NCBI GenBank assembly: GCA_016709875.1
Contig: JADJLZ010000007.1
Span: 62,001 to 126,000 of the forward strand
Direction of reading: 5' to 3'
Source of the DNA: Planctomycetota bacterium
Lineage (GTDB): Bacteria; Planctomycetota; UBA1135; GCA-002686595
DNA: 64,000 nucleotides
Made by a program: the position numbers and the translations under genes. The notes beneath the pieces are model-generated. The model was not told the DNA's origin and ran no database searches. It saw nothing but the letters and a program-made list of their open reading frames with translations. Below are positions 33,372-42,630 of this stretch, in pieces. Positions within the stretch are counted from its first letter, which is position 1. Each line of letters opens with the position of its first letter.

Positions 33372-34733
33372 GTGAGAACGCAGATCCTCTTCCGCACGGC
33401 CTGCGCGAGCGCCGCCCTGGGCCTGGCCGGCCTCGTGTGCCTGCCGCCCGAGGCGCTGGGCTACGCCTTCCTCGGCGGCTCGCTGCGACTCGCGCAGCGC
33501 GACGTGCGCGTGTTCAACAACTTCAGCGACCCCGAGGCAAACGCGAACACGCAGCCCGACCCCGACTTTCCGGGTGCGATCGGTGCACCGCTCGCGATCT
33601 GGAAGGCCGCGGTCGAGTGGGGCAGCCAGCGCCACGGCACGGGTCTGGGCGACCCGAACAACATGGACGGCCTGGGCTCGGGCGGAGCGGATTTCGATTT
33701 CAGCTGGCAGGGCGAGACGAACACGGTCGGCGGCACGAACGAGAACATCGTCTCGGAACTGGTTGGCACGAGCGGCGGGATCTATGCCTTTTGCGAGACG
33801 CCGATCGCCGACGGCTGGCGCATCCGCTTCTACTCCGATGCCGCGGTCTGGCACGACAGTCCGGACTCGCCGCCGCCGGGCAACACGCACAAGGACATTC
33901 AGGGCGTCGCGACGCACGAGCTCGGGCACGCGCTCGGCCTGGATCACTCGAACATCCCCGAAGCGACCATGCTCGGCGCGCTGATCGGCAGCGGTGTCAC
34001 CTGGCGCTCGCTCGCGCCGGACGACCAGGCGGGCGTGCAGGCGCTGTACGGCGCGCGCAGCGCGGGCAAGCCCGAGATCGCAGCACTCTTCGTTCCCGCG
34101 CCCCTCGTGCTGGTCGTCGCGGGCCTCAACTTCGCTGCGAACGGCAACGAACTCTGGTTCCCCGACGGGAGCGTGGGCGCGGACGGCACGCCGCTGGTCA
34201 TCGGCGGACTGCCCTCCGACGCGACGCGCACGCGCATCACCTGCGTGCTCCCGCCGAATGCCGCCGCGGGCGACGTGCTCGTGCACGTGCCCGGACAGAG
34301 CGGAGCGACGCTCTCGAACGCGTTCCCCTTCGAACCCGGCCAGCCCTCGTGCCCGCCGATCGTCGCCTACGGGACGCCCAAGACGACCTCACAGGCGACG
34401 CTGCCCGCGCTGTACTGGAGCGGTCGGCCGACGCTCACGACGGACGACTTCGTGATCGGCACGACGGGCGGAATCCCCAACGCCAATTGCGTGCTGCTCT
34501 CGGGGACGCAGCGGGCGAACCTGCCCTTCCAGGGCGGGACGCTGTACCTGGGAGGCGCGCTGCGTCGCTACCCGCCGGCCACGCTGGACTTCTTCGGAGG
34601 AATCGAGCTGCACGTGCCGGTGGCACCTGCGCTGGTCGGCACGCGGCGCTTCTACCAGCTCTGGTTCGCGGACGCGGGCGATGCCTTCGGCGTCGGACTC
34701 TCCGACGCGCTGCAGGTCTACTTCTGCCCCTGA
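33372..34733 (+). CDS. Secreted matrixin-like zinc metalloprotease with planctomycete-type C-terminal tail
   Basis: This 453-residue protein starts at a GTG followed by a signal peptide (about residues 1-30). The catalytic domain resembles matrixins (MMP-like). The zinc motif HELGHALGLDH lies at residues 182-192 and fits HExxHxxGxxH exactly, with a Met-turn candidate at Met200. After 'DDQAGVQALYG' (end of the protease domain, about 230) there is a beta-rich region that ends 'FYQLWFADAGDAFGVGLSDALQVYFCP'-like, described here as a Tyr-Gln-x-Trp ... Leu-Ser-Asp-Ala-Leu ... Phe-Cys tail. The same tail closes the Ycf48-like protein. The 3' end overlaps that of the converging gene by 16 bp. It probably cleaves extracellular or envelope proteins. 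Confidence 0.88.
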   Translation: MRTQILFRTACASAALGLAGLVCLPPEALGYAFLGGSLRLAQRDVRVFNNFSDPEANANTQPDPDFPGAIGAPLAIWKAAVEWGSQRHGTGLGDPNNMDGLGSGGADFDFSWQGETNTVGGTNENIVSELVGTSGGIYAFCETPIADGWRIRFYSDAAVWHDSPDSPPPGNTHKDIQGVATHELGHALGLDHSNIPEATMLGALIGSGVTWRSLAPDDQAGVQALYGARSAGKPEIAALFVPAPLVLVVAGLNFAANGNELWFPDGSVGADGTPLVIGGLPSDATRTRITCVLPPNAAAGDVLVHVPGQSGATLSNAFPFEPGQPSCPPIVAYGTPKTTSQATLPALYWSGRPTLTTDDFVIGTTGGIPNANCVLLSGTQRANLPFQGGTLYLGGALRRYPPATLDFFGGIELHVPVAPALVGTRRFYQLWFADAGDAFGVGLSDALQVYFCP

Positions 34734-35764
34734 GGCGCGCTCGGACCCTGCAGCTCCTCGATCTTCCAGTCGAAGGAGAGCCCGCCCGCGAGTGTCATGT
34801 CCTGCGTCATCGCGGGCTTGCCACGCACCTCGAGTTCGATCTCCATCTTCACCTTCTGCGTGCCCTGCAACTCGAGGCTCGCCGCACGGTGCGCGTGCAG
34901 ATCCCACACGAGCTTGCCCTTGCCCTCGAAGTTCCACGTCACGGGCGCGGACTTGCACAGGAATCCGTTGGCGAGTTCGGGCCCTGAGAGCTGCGCCTGC
35001 TGCAACGCGCGCTGGTCGACACGGTTCTCGAGCGTGACCTCCAGTTCGATCTCGGCCAGAGGATGATCGGCCGTGCCCGCGACCACGGCGAGCGTCGCCT
35101 TGCACTGGCCCGTCGATTCGCCGCCGAAGTACTCGCCGTAGTTGCCCGAGAGGCCGCTGCGCAGCGCGCGCAAGAGGTTCGTGCGCGCGCGCTTGGCCTC
35201 CAGGCGCAGGTCCAGCCGCCCGCAGGGCGCGAGGACGGGCAGCAGAGCGTCGGGCTTGACCTCCCAGCTGTCTCCGGGCGCGACAGGCAGCTGCGGAAGC
35301 AGCGTCTCCAACTCGAGGTCCTCGCCCAGGAAGAGCAGCTCTTCCTCCGGCGCCTCGCGCGCGTCGTAGTACTTGCCGTAGTCCGAATCCTCGGGGATCC
35401 AGGTGTACACGACGCTCGTGCCGGCGAGCGGGCTGACACCCTTGATCGGTTCCTTGAGGCCGCCGGTGGCGAAGGTCCCGTCCCAGCTGACTGCGTCGAA
35501 GCGCCGCTGCAGGAGCGTCGGCCGTCCGTCGGCGACCTTGCGGTACTCGTCGAGCGTGCGCAGCGTCTGCTTGGAGGTGATTTGGATCTGGTCCTGGCTG
35601 GTCTGCACGCCAGCGGGCGTGATCGATTTCAGCTCCTGCATCACGAGCGCCTGGTCGAGCACGATCGTGCGCCGCACCTTGGTGCCCTCCGCGGGCGCGA
35701 AGCGCAGTTCGACCTTCTCGCTGCCGAGCGCGGCACACAAGAGCAACGGGAGGACGAGGCTCAC
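34718..35764 (-). CDS. Secreted protein of unknown function, last gene of the MORN/DUF3501 operon
   Basis: This 348-residue protein has a short signal sequence (VSLVLPLLLCAALGSE) from a GTG that overlaps the stop of the upstream MORN gene. The mature chain is beta-strand-rich with 'KVELRFAPAEGTKVRRTIVL', 'QIQITSKQTLRTLDEYRKV', 'LEDLELETLLPQL'-type segments and a late 'VTWNFEGKGKLVWDLHAHRA'. I do not recognise a family; the pattern resembles exported proteins that follow resistance of a stained or bound ligand, but no motif supports this. As the fifth coupled gene it is probably made in fixed ratio with the MORN pair. Two cysteines (about residues 230 and 280) may form a disulfide. Confidence 0.7.
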   Translation of the reverse strand: MSLVLPLLLCAALGSEKVELRFAPAEGTKVRRTIVLDQALVMQELKSITPAGVQTSQDQIQITSKQTLRTLDEYRKVADGRPTLLQRRFDAVSWDGTFATGGLKEPIKGVSPLAGTSVVYTWIPEDSDYGKYYDAREAPEEELLFLGEDLELETLLPQLPVAPGDSWEVKPDALLPVLAPCGRLDLRLEAKRARTNLLRALRSGLSGNYGEYFGGESTGQCKATLAVVAGTADHPLAEIELEVTLENRVDQRALQQAQLSGPELANGFLCKSAPVTWNFEGKGKLVWDLHAHRAASLELQGTQKVKMEIELEVRGKPAMTQDMTLAGGLSFDWKIEELQGPSAPQGQK

Positions 35765-36663
35765 GGCTTCACCTTCTTCCCGTCGCGATACTCGCCGGAG
35801 TTCTGCGTGTCGAGCGAGCCGTCGGCCGCCCAGTAGCGCCAGGTCCCGCTCGCCTGGCCCGCGAGGTAGATGCCCTCGCTCTGTTTCTGGCCGTCCTCGT
35901 ACCAGGCGGTCCAAGTACCTTCCATCACGCCCTCGTTGTAGGAGCCCAGGCGCGACTTCTGGCCGTTGTCGTGGAAGTCGATCCACTCGCCGACGCGCTT
36001 GCCGGCGACGTAGTTGCCGCGCGCGCGTTGCGCGCCGTTCTTGTGGTAGTAGATCCAGGGTCCGTCCTCGCTGTCGGCGCGGAAGCTGCCCTCGAACTCC
36101 TTCTGGCCGTTCTCGTACCAGCGCACCCACGGGCCGTCCTGCGCGTTGAAGCGGAACGCGCCCTGCGAGAGACGGGCTCCGTCCGGGGTGTAGAAGATCC
36201 ACGGACCGTCGCGCTGGTCGAGGGCGAAGTCGCCTTCCTTCTGCGGCTTGCCGCTGGGCCAGAACATCTTCCAGTGGCCGTTGCGCAGGCCGCGCACGAA
36301 GTTGCCCTCGGCCTGCTTGGTTCCGGCGTCGTCGTAGAGGATCCACGGGCCTTCCTGCACGCCGTTCTTCCACTCGCCCTCCATGCGCGGCTTGCCGGAC
36401 TCGTTCCAGTACTTCCAGTACCCCACGCGGCGGTACTCGTGGAATTCGCCCTCGTACTCCTGCGCGCCGTTCGGGAACCAGCCGTGCCACAGGCCTTCGC
36501 GCCGGCCGCGCACGATGCGTCCCTCGCGCGCCTTGAGGCCGTTCTCGTGCAAGATCGTGATCGTGTCGGGCAGCTTCGCGAGCTCCTGCGCGGGAACGGG
36601 CGCAGGGGCCTGCAAGGGGAGCAGCGCGAGCAGCGCGGCCAGGATCGGGCTGGGTTGGATCAC
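35761..36663 (-). CDS. Secreted MORN_2-repeat protein (YwqK-like) 2
   Basis: This 300-residue protein has a signal peptide (ILAALLALLPLQAPAPVPA) and then about ten repeats of roughly 23 residues with the pattern 'G-x-W-x-x-W/Y-x-x-x-G-x-x-x-x-E-G-x-F/Y-x-x-G' (for example 'GLWHGWFPNGAQEYEGEF', 'GPWIYYHKNGAQRARGNY', 'GTWTAWYEDGQKQSEGIY'). This is the MORN_2 type seen in YwqK proteins, and the repeats stack into a beta sheet. YwqK is annotated as an antitoxin in Bacillus, but secreted versions are common and their role is unknown. The GTG start overlaps the stop of MORN protein 1, and its own stop overlaps the next start. Confidence 0.88.
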   Translation of the reverse strand: MIQPSPILAALLALLPLQAPAPVPAQELAKLPDTITILHENGLKAREGRIVRGRREGLWHGWFPNGAQEYEGEFHEYRRVGYWKYWNESGKPRMEGEWKNGVQEGPWILYDDAGTKQAEGNFVRGLRNGHWKMFWPSGKPQKEGDFALDQRDGPWIFYTPDGARLSQGAFRFNAQDGPWVRWYENGQKEFEGSFRADSEDGPWIYYHKNGAQRARGNYVAGKRVGEWIDFHDNGQKSRLGSYNEGVMEGTWTAWYEDGQKQSEGIYLAGQASGTWRYWAADGSLDTQNSGEYRDGKKVKP

Positions 36664-37727
36664 GGGTGGTCCGAGAGGTCCTTGATCTTGCGGTCTTCGT
36701 GGTAGGTCCCGCTCCACTGAGGATCGAGCGAACCGTCCGGTCGATGATAGCGCCAATCACCTTCGCGCTTGCCGTCCTTCATCGTGCCCTCGATCTCGAT
36801 CGTGCCGTCCGCGAAGAACTGCCGCCAGCCACCCTGCTGCACGCCCTCGGCGTAGGTGATCTCCTGGTAGAGCTTGCCCGCCTCGGACCAGCTGCGCATC
36901 AGGCCCTCGGCCTTGCCGGACACGTACGTGCACTCGCTGCGCTGGGTGCCCTTCGCGTCCCAGGTCAGCTTCAGGCCGTCGAGTTGGCCATCCTTGTAGT
37001 GTTCCTCGGTGCGCGTGCCGTCCTGTTCGAGGCGCTTCCACGCGCCGTCCTCGCGCCCGTGGAGATAGCTGCCCTCGAACTTGAAGGCGCCTTCGCCGTT
37101 CCACTCGCGGCAGAGGCCCTCGAGCACGCCGTCGACGTAGTTCGCTTCCGTGCGCGGGGCTCCGTTCAGGTACCACACGCGCAGGCAGCCGTTCTCCTTG
37201 CCCGCGCGGTAGCTGCCCTCGCTCTTCAGCAGGCGGTTCTGGAACCACTCGCGCGCACGTCCCTCGATCTCGCCCTTCGCGTAGGTGCGTTCGCTCGCGG
37301 GCATGCCGTTCTCGTGCCAGGTGATCCACTTGCCCTGCTGCAGATCGTTTTCGAATTCGCCCTCGGACTTCTGGAAGCCGTTCTCCCACCACTCCTGGAA
37401 CAGACCCTTCTGCTTGCCGTCGATCCACACGCGTCGCAGCTGGATCTCCTTGTTCTCGTACCAGCGCACATCGGGCCCGTGGTCGACCGGCACGTGGCGG
37501 CCGTTCTCGCGCGTGTAGCTGCGCCGACGCAGCGAGCCGTCGGGGTAGAGGATGTCGACGCGCTTCACGGGCACGCCCTCGAAGAACTCGAGCGGCGCCT
37601 CTTCGAGGCGCGCGTGGTCGGCTGGCGTCGAGACCTTCGCGCGCGGCGGCAGGTCGGCCGGCCAGACCTCCGGCTTGGGAGCGGGATCCTGCGCGAGCAG
37701 CAGGCAGAGCGCGAGCAGCAGGGTCAT
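36660..37727 (-). CDS. Secreted MORN_2-repeat protein (YwqK-like) 1
   Basis: This 355-residue protein has a signal peptide (MTLLLALCLLLAQDPAP). After a short Pro-rich segment come about twelve MORN_2 repeats (for example 'GLFQEWWENGFQKSEGEF', 'GKWITWHENGMPASERTY', 'GAWKRLEQDGTRTEEHY'). The final repeats and 'SGTYHEDRKIKDLSD' match the end of MORN protein 2 ('SGEYRDGKKVKP'), so the pair arose by duplication. The ATG overlaps the DUF3501 stop (ATGA). It follows a cytoplasmic redox pair in the same operon, an unusual mix of exported repeat proteins and iron-sulfur enzymes. The role is not known. Confidence 0.88.
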   Translation of the reverse strand: MTLLLALCLLLAQDPAPKPEVWPADLPPRAKVSTPADHARLEEAPLEFFEGVPVKRVDILYPDGSLRRRSYTRENGRHVPVDHGPDVRWYENKEIQLRRVWIDGKQKGLFQEWWENGFQKSEGEFENDLQQGKWITWHENGMPASERTYAKGEIEGRAREWFQNRLLKSEGSYRAGKENGCLRVWYLNGAPRTEANYVDGVLEGLCREWNGEGAFKFEGSYLHGREDGAWKRLEQDGTRTEEHYKDGQLDGLKLTWDAKGTQRSECTYVSGKAEGLMRSWSEAGKLYQEITYAEGVQQGGWRQFFADGTIEIEGTMKDGKREGDWRYHRPDGSLDPQWSGTYHEDRKIKDLSDHP

Positions 37728-38278
37728 GACGCGAGGTCCTCCGCCAGCGCCGCGCGCTGAGCCGGCGTGAGCGCGCTCTCGATCGCGAGCTCCGCGAAAT
37801 CGGTGCCGATCGCGACCGGCGGACGCCCGCGCGTGGGGAAGCGCAGGTACTGCACGGCCGAGACGCGCGTGTCTCCGATCTGGCGTTCGTCGACGAGCGC
37901 GTGGACGCGTTCGCCGCCTTCGAGCGCGACGTAGATGCGCCGCGGCAGGTCGAGCCAGCGCGGCAGGACCTCCTCGCGCCGGCGCGGGTCGTCGATCTCG
38001 ATCAGGAGCGTACAGCCCAGCTCGCCCGGGCCGCCGAGCAGCTCGTTGTAGGTCTCGAGTTCGTGCTGGATGTCCGCCTCGCGCACGATGTGCTCGACGC
38101 GCATCATCTCCTGCACTTGGTAGCGCACCGTTGCCGCATTCTCGAACAGCAGCGTCAGCTCCGGCCCCAGGTGCACGCGCCGTGCGGCCTTCTGCGCCAG
38201 GATCGCGGGCAGCTCCTGCGGCCGGCGCTCGGTCCAGGTGATCCAGTCGCACAGTTCCTCGCGTCGCACGTGTTTCAT
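37724..38278 (-). CDS. DUF3501-family protein
   Basis: This 184-residue soluble protein matches DUF3501. It has 'HVRREELCDWITWTERRPQELPAIL', 'VHLGPELTLLFENAATVRYQVQEMMRVEHI' with its helix of conserved Glu and Arg, 'ELLGGPGELGCTLLIEIDD' and 'TRVSAVQYLRFPTRG' (each given as a short stretch within longer text). DUF3501 genes commonly sit beside a CCG-domain Fe-S oxidoreductase and rubrerythrin, as here, and the trio is linked to oxidative or iron stress, although the reaction is not established. The start codon shares one base with the stop of the Fe-S gene (TGATG), and its stop overlaps the first MORN gene. Confidence 0.85.
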   Translation of the reverse strand: MKHVRREELCDWITWTERRPQELPAILAQKAARRVHLGPELTLLFENAATVRYQVQEMMRVEHIVREADIQHELETYNELLGGPGELGCTLLIEIDDPRRREEVLPRWLDLPRRIYVALEGGERVHALVDERQIGDTRVSAVQYLRFPTRGRPPVAIGTDFAELAIESALTPAQRAALAEDLAS

Positions 38279-39648
38279 CAGCTGTTCTCCTCCGCGCGCG
38301 GCAGTTCGTCGACGCGCTTGCCGCCGGGGAAAGCCTGGCCGCGGTAGGCGCGCGCGAGGATCGAGAAGGGATGCGCAGGCCGCGTGCCCGCGTGCTGCTC
38401 GAACTGCAAGGCCGCGAGCGGGCAGTCGGTCGCCCAGACCTGCGCCTTGGCCTCCTGCATCCCCTCGAAGGAGTTCGCGCCGGCGCGCTGCGAGGGCTCG
38501 AAACCCTCGAGCGTCATCGCGTAGGTCCCGTCGTGGCCGCAGCACTCGATCGTGGACTCGATCTGCACGCCGGGGATCTTGCGCAAGAGGTCGCGCCCGC
38601 GGAAGCCGACCGCTTGCGCGCGCAGGTGGCAGGGCGCGTGGTAGGCGACCGGCCCGCCGGGTGTCGTCACGAAGGCGGTCGAGAAGCGCTCCTGGTTGCG
38701 CAGGCTCCAGAGGAACTCGCCGGGGTCCATCACCGCCGCGGAGAGCTGCTTGGCGCGCTCGCGGTCAGCGCCCTCCAGGAGCTCCGGCCACTCGCGGCGC
38801 AGCATCATCGAGCAGGTCGGATTGATCGCCAGCACCTTGGCACCCTTTTCGACGTACGGCAGGAGCAGGTCGAGGTTGGCGTGGGCATTCTTGCGCAGCG
38901 TCTCGAGGTCGCCGTGCTCCCAGGCAGGCATGCCGCAGCACTGCTGGCCCTTCGTGCAGCGCACGTCGACCTGGTTCTTCGAAAGAACTTCCAGCACGTC
39001 GCGGCCGACCTGCGGCTCGTTGTTCTGCACGTAGCAGGTCGGGAAGAGCACCGCCTCGCCGCCGGGCTCCTTGATCCAGCCCTCGCCCTCGGCCCAGCGC
39101 TCGAAGGTCTGCGGGGCGAACTCCGGCAGCAGCTTGTCGCGGTGGATGCCGAGCAGCTTCTCCATGAACCAGCGGTGTGCCGGGACACGGTTCATCGCGT
39201 TGGCGATGCCGAAGGAGGCGCGCGCGAGCTTCGCGCTGCCGTCGGGATCCCCGAGCAGCCGGTCGCGCAGCTTGGCGCCCTTGTGCTTGTGGCGCAGCGC
39301 CTTGAAGCGGTGCACGAGCTTGGGGAAGTCGAGTTGGAACTCGTGCTTGTCGCGCGGCGTGTACGGGCACTGCACCTCGCACAGCTTGCACTGGAAGCAG
39401 GCGTCGAAGATCGCCTCGGTCTCCACCGCCGTGACGTTGCGCACGTCCTGGTCGCGCTCGTCGACGATCTTGAACAGCATCGGGAACGAGTCGCAGTACT
39501 TGAAGCACATGCGACAGCTGTGGCAGATCTCGAACGCGCGCGTGACCTCCTTGCCGAGGGCCGCTGCGTCCCAGTACTTCGCCTGCGACGGGTCGTAGCT
39601 GAGCCCGTCGGAGGGCTGCAGGGTGATCGAGTGCTTCGTTTCGCTCAT
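38278..39648 (-). CDS. CCG-domain Fe-S oxidoreductase (heterodisulfide-reductase/GlpC-like)
   Basis: This 456-residue protein has two 4Fe-4S ferredoxin motifs at the N-terminus ([15 protein letters not shown] and [15 protein letters not shown]). Two cysteine-rich CCG domains follow ('[16 protein letters not shown]' and '[12 protein letters not shown]'), each preceded by a conserved Cys ([21 protein letters not shown]). The layout matches GlpC and HdrB/D-type oxidoreductases that move electrons or reduce disulfides. It is the first gene of a five-gene coupled operon and follows rubrerythrin, from which a terminator separates it. Together with DUF3501 it likely forms a redox module; the electron donor and acceptor are not visible here. 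Confidence 0.92.
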   Translation of the reverse strand: MSETKHSITLQPSDGLSYDPSQAKYWDAAALGKEVTRAFEICHSCRMCFKYCDSFPMLFKIVDERDQDVRNVTAVETEAIFDACFQCKLCEVQCPYTPRDKHEFQLDFPKLVHRFKALRHKHKGAKLRDRLLGDPDGSAKLARASFGIANAMNRVPAHRWFMEKLLGIHRDKLLPEFAPQTFERWAEGEGWIKEPGGEAVLFPTCYVQNNEPQVGRDVLEVLSKNQVDVRCTKGQQCCGMPAWEHGDLETLRKNAHANLDLLLPYVEKGAKVLAINPTCSMMLRREWPELLEGADRERAKQLSAAVMDPGEFLWSLRNQERFSTAFVTTPGGPVAYHAPCHLRAQAVGFRGRDLLRKIPGVQIESTIECCGHDGTYAMTLEGFEPSQRAGANSFEGMQEAKAQVWATDCPLAALQFEQHAGTRPAHPFSILARAYRGQAFPGGKRVDELPRAEENS

Positions 39649-39659
39649 GCGCACGCTCG

Positions 39660-39707
39660 CGAAAACAAACGGATGCCGCCGCCGCGCGGTCGGCGACGGC
39701 GGCATCC
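39660..39707 (-). terminator. Rho-independent terminator after rubrerythrin
   Basis: On the minus strand GGATGCCGCCG and CGGCGGCATCC (11 perfect pairs, 39671-39707) form a hairpin followed by GTTTGTTTTC. It stands 20 nt after the rubrerythrin stop and just before the Fe-S oxidoreductase start, so it separates most rubrerythrin transcripts from the operon behind it. Confidence 0.85.
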
Positions 39708-39727
39708 GCGGTCGAACGGCTCGAGGA

Positions 39728-40147
39728 TCAGGAGATGCTGCTGAGCATCGACTGGAACTTGCCGGCGTGGGCCTTCTCGGCCTTCGCGAGCGTCTCGAAC
39801 CAGTCCGCGATCTCGGTGAAGCCTTCGGCGCGCGCCGTCTTGGCCATGCCCGGGTACATGTCGGTGTACTCGTGCGTCTCACCCGCGACGGCGGCGCGCA
39901 GGTTCTTCTCGGTCGAGCCGATCGGCAGGCCCGTGGCGGGGTCGCCGGCCTTGCGCAGGAAGTCGAGGTGGCCGTGCGCGTGGCCCGTCTCGCCCTCGGC
40001 GGTGTCGCGGAAGTTTCCGGCGATCTCGGGGTAGCCCTCGACGTCGGCGAGCTTCGCGAAGTACAGGTAGCGGCGGTTCGCCTGGCTCTCGCCGGCGAAG
40101 GCGGCCTTGAGGTTGTCGTGTGTCTTGGAGCCTTTGAGGTCGGCCAT
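39728..40147 (-). CDS. Rubrerythrin family protein (lacking the rubredoxin domain)
   Basis: This 139-residue protein is the ferritin-like di-iron domain of rubrerythrin. It carries '[19 protein letters not shown]' with the first Glu ligand, '[15 protein letters not shown]' with ExxH, '[23 protein letters not shown]' with the second Glu-x3-Tyr set, and '[16 protein letters not shown]' with the last ExxH. The usual C-terminal rubredoxin domain is absent, which places it with short rubrerythrins found next to DUF3501. It reduces hydrogen peroxide using a redox partner, probably the neighbouring Fe-S protein by context. AGGAGA lies 7 nt before the start. Confidence 0.93.
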   Translation of the reverse strand: MADLKGSKTHDNLKAAFAGESQANRRYLYFAKLADVEGYPEIAGNFRDTAEGETGHAHGHLDFLRKAGDPATGLPIGSTEKNLRAAVAGETHEYTDMYPGMAKTARAEGFTEIADWFETLAKAEKAHAGKFQSMLSSIS

Positions 40148-40154
40148 GATTCGT

Positions 40155-40160
40155 TCTCCT
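40155..40160 (-). promoter_or_regulatory. Ribosome binding site of rubrerythrin
   Basis: AGGAGA (minus strand) stands 7 nt before the ATG and fixes the rubrerythrin start. Strong sites of this sort are rare in this window, so high translation of this gene is likely. Confidence 0.75.
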
Positions 40161-40242
40161 GATTCAGTGGTTGGCGGTAGCGTGCGTGGCTGGGCGCTAG
40201 GTTGGCGCAGCCGCCCTCCCCGATCAAGCCGGGAGCAGGCCG

Positions 40243-42428
40243 CTACTGGCAGAAGCTCACGGACAGGGCATCGCTCAGAGCGACGGCCGTGCCGTCGGGG
40301 TTCTGCGAATCGCGCTGCCAGAACTGGTACCAGCCGGTCGTACCGACCATCGCCGCGTCCACCGGAATCAGGTAGTCGAGCTGTCCGGTTGGATCGGCCG
40401 CCTGCGCTCCCAGGCGCACGATCGGGGCGGCCAGGCAGAGGACGCCGCCGTAGAATGGCGTCGTGGCCGGCCCGGTCGAGCTGCGCAGCAGCATGCCGAG
40501 CTTGAGCGGCACCGCCTCGAGAACGTGGACCTGGAACGGGCTCTGTCCGACGCTTGGGACCCCGATCACCGAGAGGCTCGCGATGCTTCCGACCGAGTTC
40601 AGTTTGCCCTGGCAGTAGTTCGTCCAGCCACAGCCGGGCGGGTCGCGACGCCAAATGCCCGCCACGGGGAAGTACCCGGCCAGCAGACCGCGGTCCACCG
40701 CGTCGAAGCTGCCCCCATAGCAGTCCGTCACGCCCGCGTCGGCGGGCGCGAGCGGGCTCCAACTCGCACCGCCATCGAGAGTGCGCGCGACGAAGCCGCC
40801 GCTGCCCGCGATCCAGACCACCAGCGGACTGGCCGCCTCGACCATCGAGATCGATGCGTTCGTAAGGCCGACCGCCTGTGTCGACCAGTTCTGGCCGCCG
40901 TCGCTCGTGCGCCGGATCGTGCCACTGTCGCCCACGACCCAACCCGTGTTCGCGTCAGCAAAGGAGACGGCGCGCAGTGCAACCGCGCTTGCGGCCAGGT
41001 GGCTCCAGCTCAGCCCCCATCCATGGTCTTGAGGATGTCGTAGCCGACGGCCCAGCCCTGCTGCGCGTCGACGAAATCAGCGCCGAAGAAGTCGTAATAG
41101 GGCCCCGTCGGGATCGTGGTCCACGACACGCCGTGGTTGGTCGTGCGCCAGATGCCGCTCGTCGTGCAGGCGATCGCCGTCTGCGCATCGAGGGCGTCGA
41201 CGTCGCCGATGTCGTACATGCCGGTCCAGTAGGTCGGGTTCCAATTGAGCCCACCGTCGCTGGTCCAGGCCGTCGTCGGGTAGAAGCCCTGACGTTTGCC
41301 GACCGCGTACCCATTCTGTGCGTCGAAGAAGTCCAGCGCGCGGTAGTTGATCTGCGGCAGACCTGCCACCACCTCGGTCCAGTTGGATCCGCCGTCGCTC
41401 GAACGCAGGATCTTGCTCCCCGTGCAGGCCGCCCAGGCCAGGTTCGCGCCCTGCCTGCACACGTCCATCACGAGCGTCGTATTCGTCGAACTCCCGCCGT
41501 GTACGAGCGTCCAGTTCGCACCGCCATCGACCGTCCGGTATGTCCGGCCATCGACGCCGCAGGCGATGCCGGAGCTGAGATCGCCCATGGCGATGTCGAA
41601 GAGCGGAACACCTGCGCTGAGGGAGACACTCCAGGTAGCTCCGCCGTCGCTCGACATGGCGATCTTGCCTGCGCTGCCCGTGGTCCAGAGCCAGTTGCTC
41701 CCGAGCACGCTGAGCCTGTCCGCGCGAGCCGCGGCGGGCAGAAGGGCGCTGGCCCAGTTGCTGCCGCCGTCGGTCGTCCTCAGGACGCGATCGCCAGCGG
41801 CGATCCAGCCGTGCAAGGCGTCAGAGAAGTACACGTCGCTGAAGTTTGCGCTGCTCGGGACGGCGAGCACGCTCCAAGTCTGGCCACCATCGCCGGTCTG
41901 CTCGCACAGACCGCCGTCACCGACGAGCCAGCCCGCATTCGCGTCGAGGAAGTGGACCGCTCGCAGAGACTGGCCGATGCCGGAGAGCGTGACCAGCGAC
42001 CAGCTCACTCCGCCATTCGTCGAACGCCACGTGCGGCCGACGCTGCCGACCGCCCAGCCATGCACGAGGTCCCCTAGGAAGAGCACGTCCTCGACGCCCG
42101 CGGCCGAGTTCGTCTGCGCCCAGGTCTGGCCGTTGTCGGTGCTGCGGAAGATCCCGTTCCCGGCCGCCCAGCCGGTGACTCCGCGGAAGCACAGCGCGCG
42201 CAACTCGTCGGTGGGAACCGTGGAGTCGGACCAGAAGATCCCGCCGCTGGTCGTGTGGTGCACGCCACCGTTCGCGTCGGCGATCCAGCCGTCGAGTGCG
42301 GAGAGCATGGCTGCGTCCACGTTCGAGGGCTGGACCGGCGGAAAGGTCCGCGTCCACTGCCCGGTTTGAGCGGGCACGCTTGCGCTGGCCGCGAGGAAGA
42401 CGGAGACGAAGAGGGATTGCTTGTACAT
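40243..42428 (-). pseudogene. Secreted Ycf48/BNR-type beta-propeller protein with planctomycete-type tail, frame-disrupted
   Basis: From the ATG a signal peptide (MYKQSLFVSVFLAASASVPAQ) precedes at least ten propeller blades with the motif 'S/T-x-D-G-G-x-x-W' (STDNGQTWAQ, QTGDGGQTWSVL, RTTDGGSNWASA, RTVDGGANWTLV and others) as in Ycf48/HCF136. At 41014-41018 a run of five C (five G on the coding strand) lacks one base, and the frame stops after 'ILKTMDGG'. One base over, the protein continues 'LSWSHLAASAVALRAVSFAD', 'VVGDSGTIRRTSDGGQNWST' and ends in a Tyr-Gln-x-Trp ... Leu-Ser-Asp-Ala-Leu ... Phe-Cys tail. The 2186-nt span lacks one base of 2187 (728 residues). Homopolymer error is likely. 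The function is probably surface binding; Ycf48's photosystem role does not apply here. Confidence 0.85.
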
Positions 42429-42630
42429 GCGATAGGCCTTTTTTCGAGCGGAGTCCGTCGACCTGCATGTCAAGGTGCGTGCCGTCCATGCGAGTGCGCG
42501 GATGGCACGCAGAGGCGACTGCGTGTCCGGGTTCTGGAGCGCGGTCCAGTGTGTGGACGCGCGCGGCTGCTGCGCGGCCCAGGACTCGGCCGCAGGTCCA
42601 GGCACGCCGATTGACCAAGCGCATCCCCTC

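Noticed and set aside
31510..33375. A 621-codon plus-strand open frame opposite htpG
   Set aside because: HtpG on the minus strand is unmistakable; the long antisense frame follows from high GC3.
35761..37727. MORN_2 proteins as a YwqK-type toxin-antitoxin pair
   Set aside because: Both have signal peptides and neither is next to a toxin-like gene. The YwqK label comes only from repeat similarity.
40148..40242. A GCGC-flanked hairpin as terminator of the Ycf48-like gene
   Set aside because: The stem is short, self-complementary GC sequence without a T-run.
41010..41012. In-frame TGA in the Ycf48-like gene as a selenocysteine codon
   Set aside because: After this TGA the family sequence continues in another frame, one base away at a C5 run, so recoding does not explain it.
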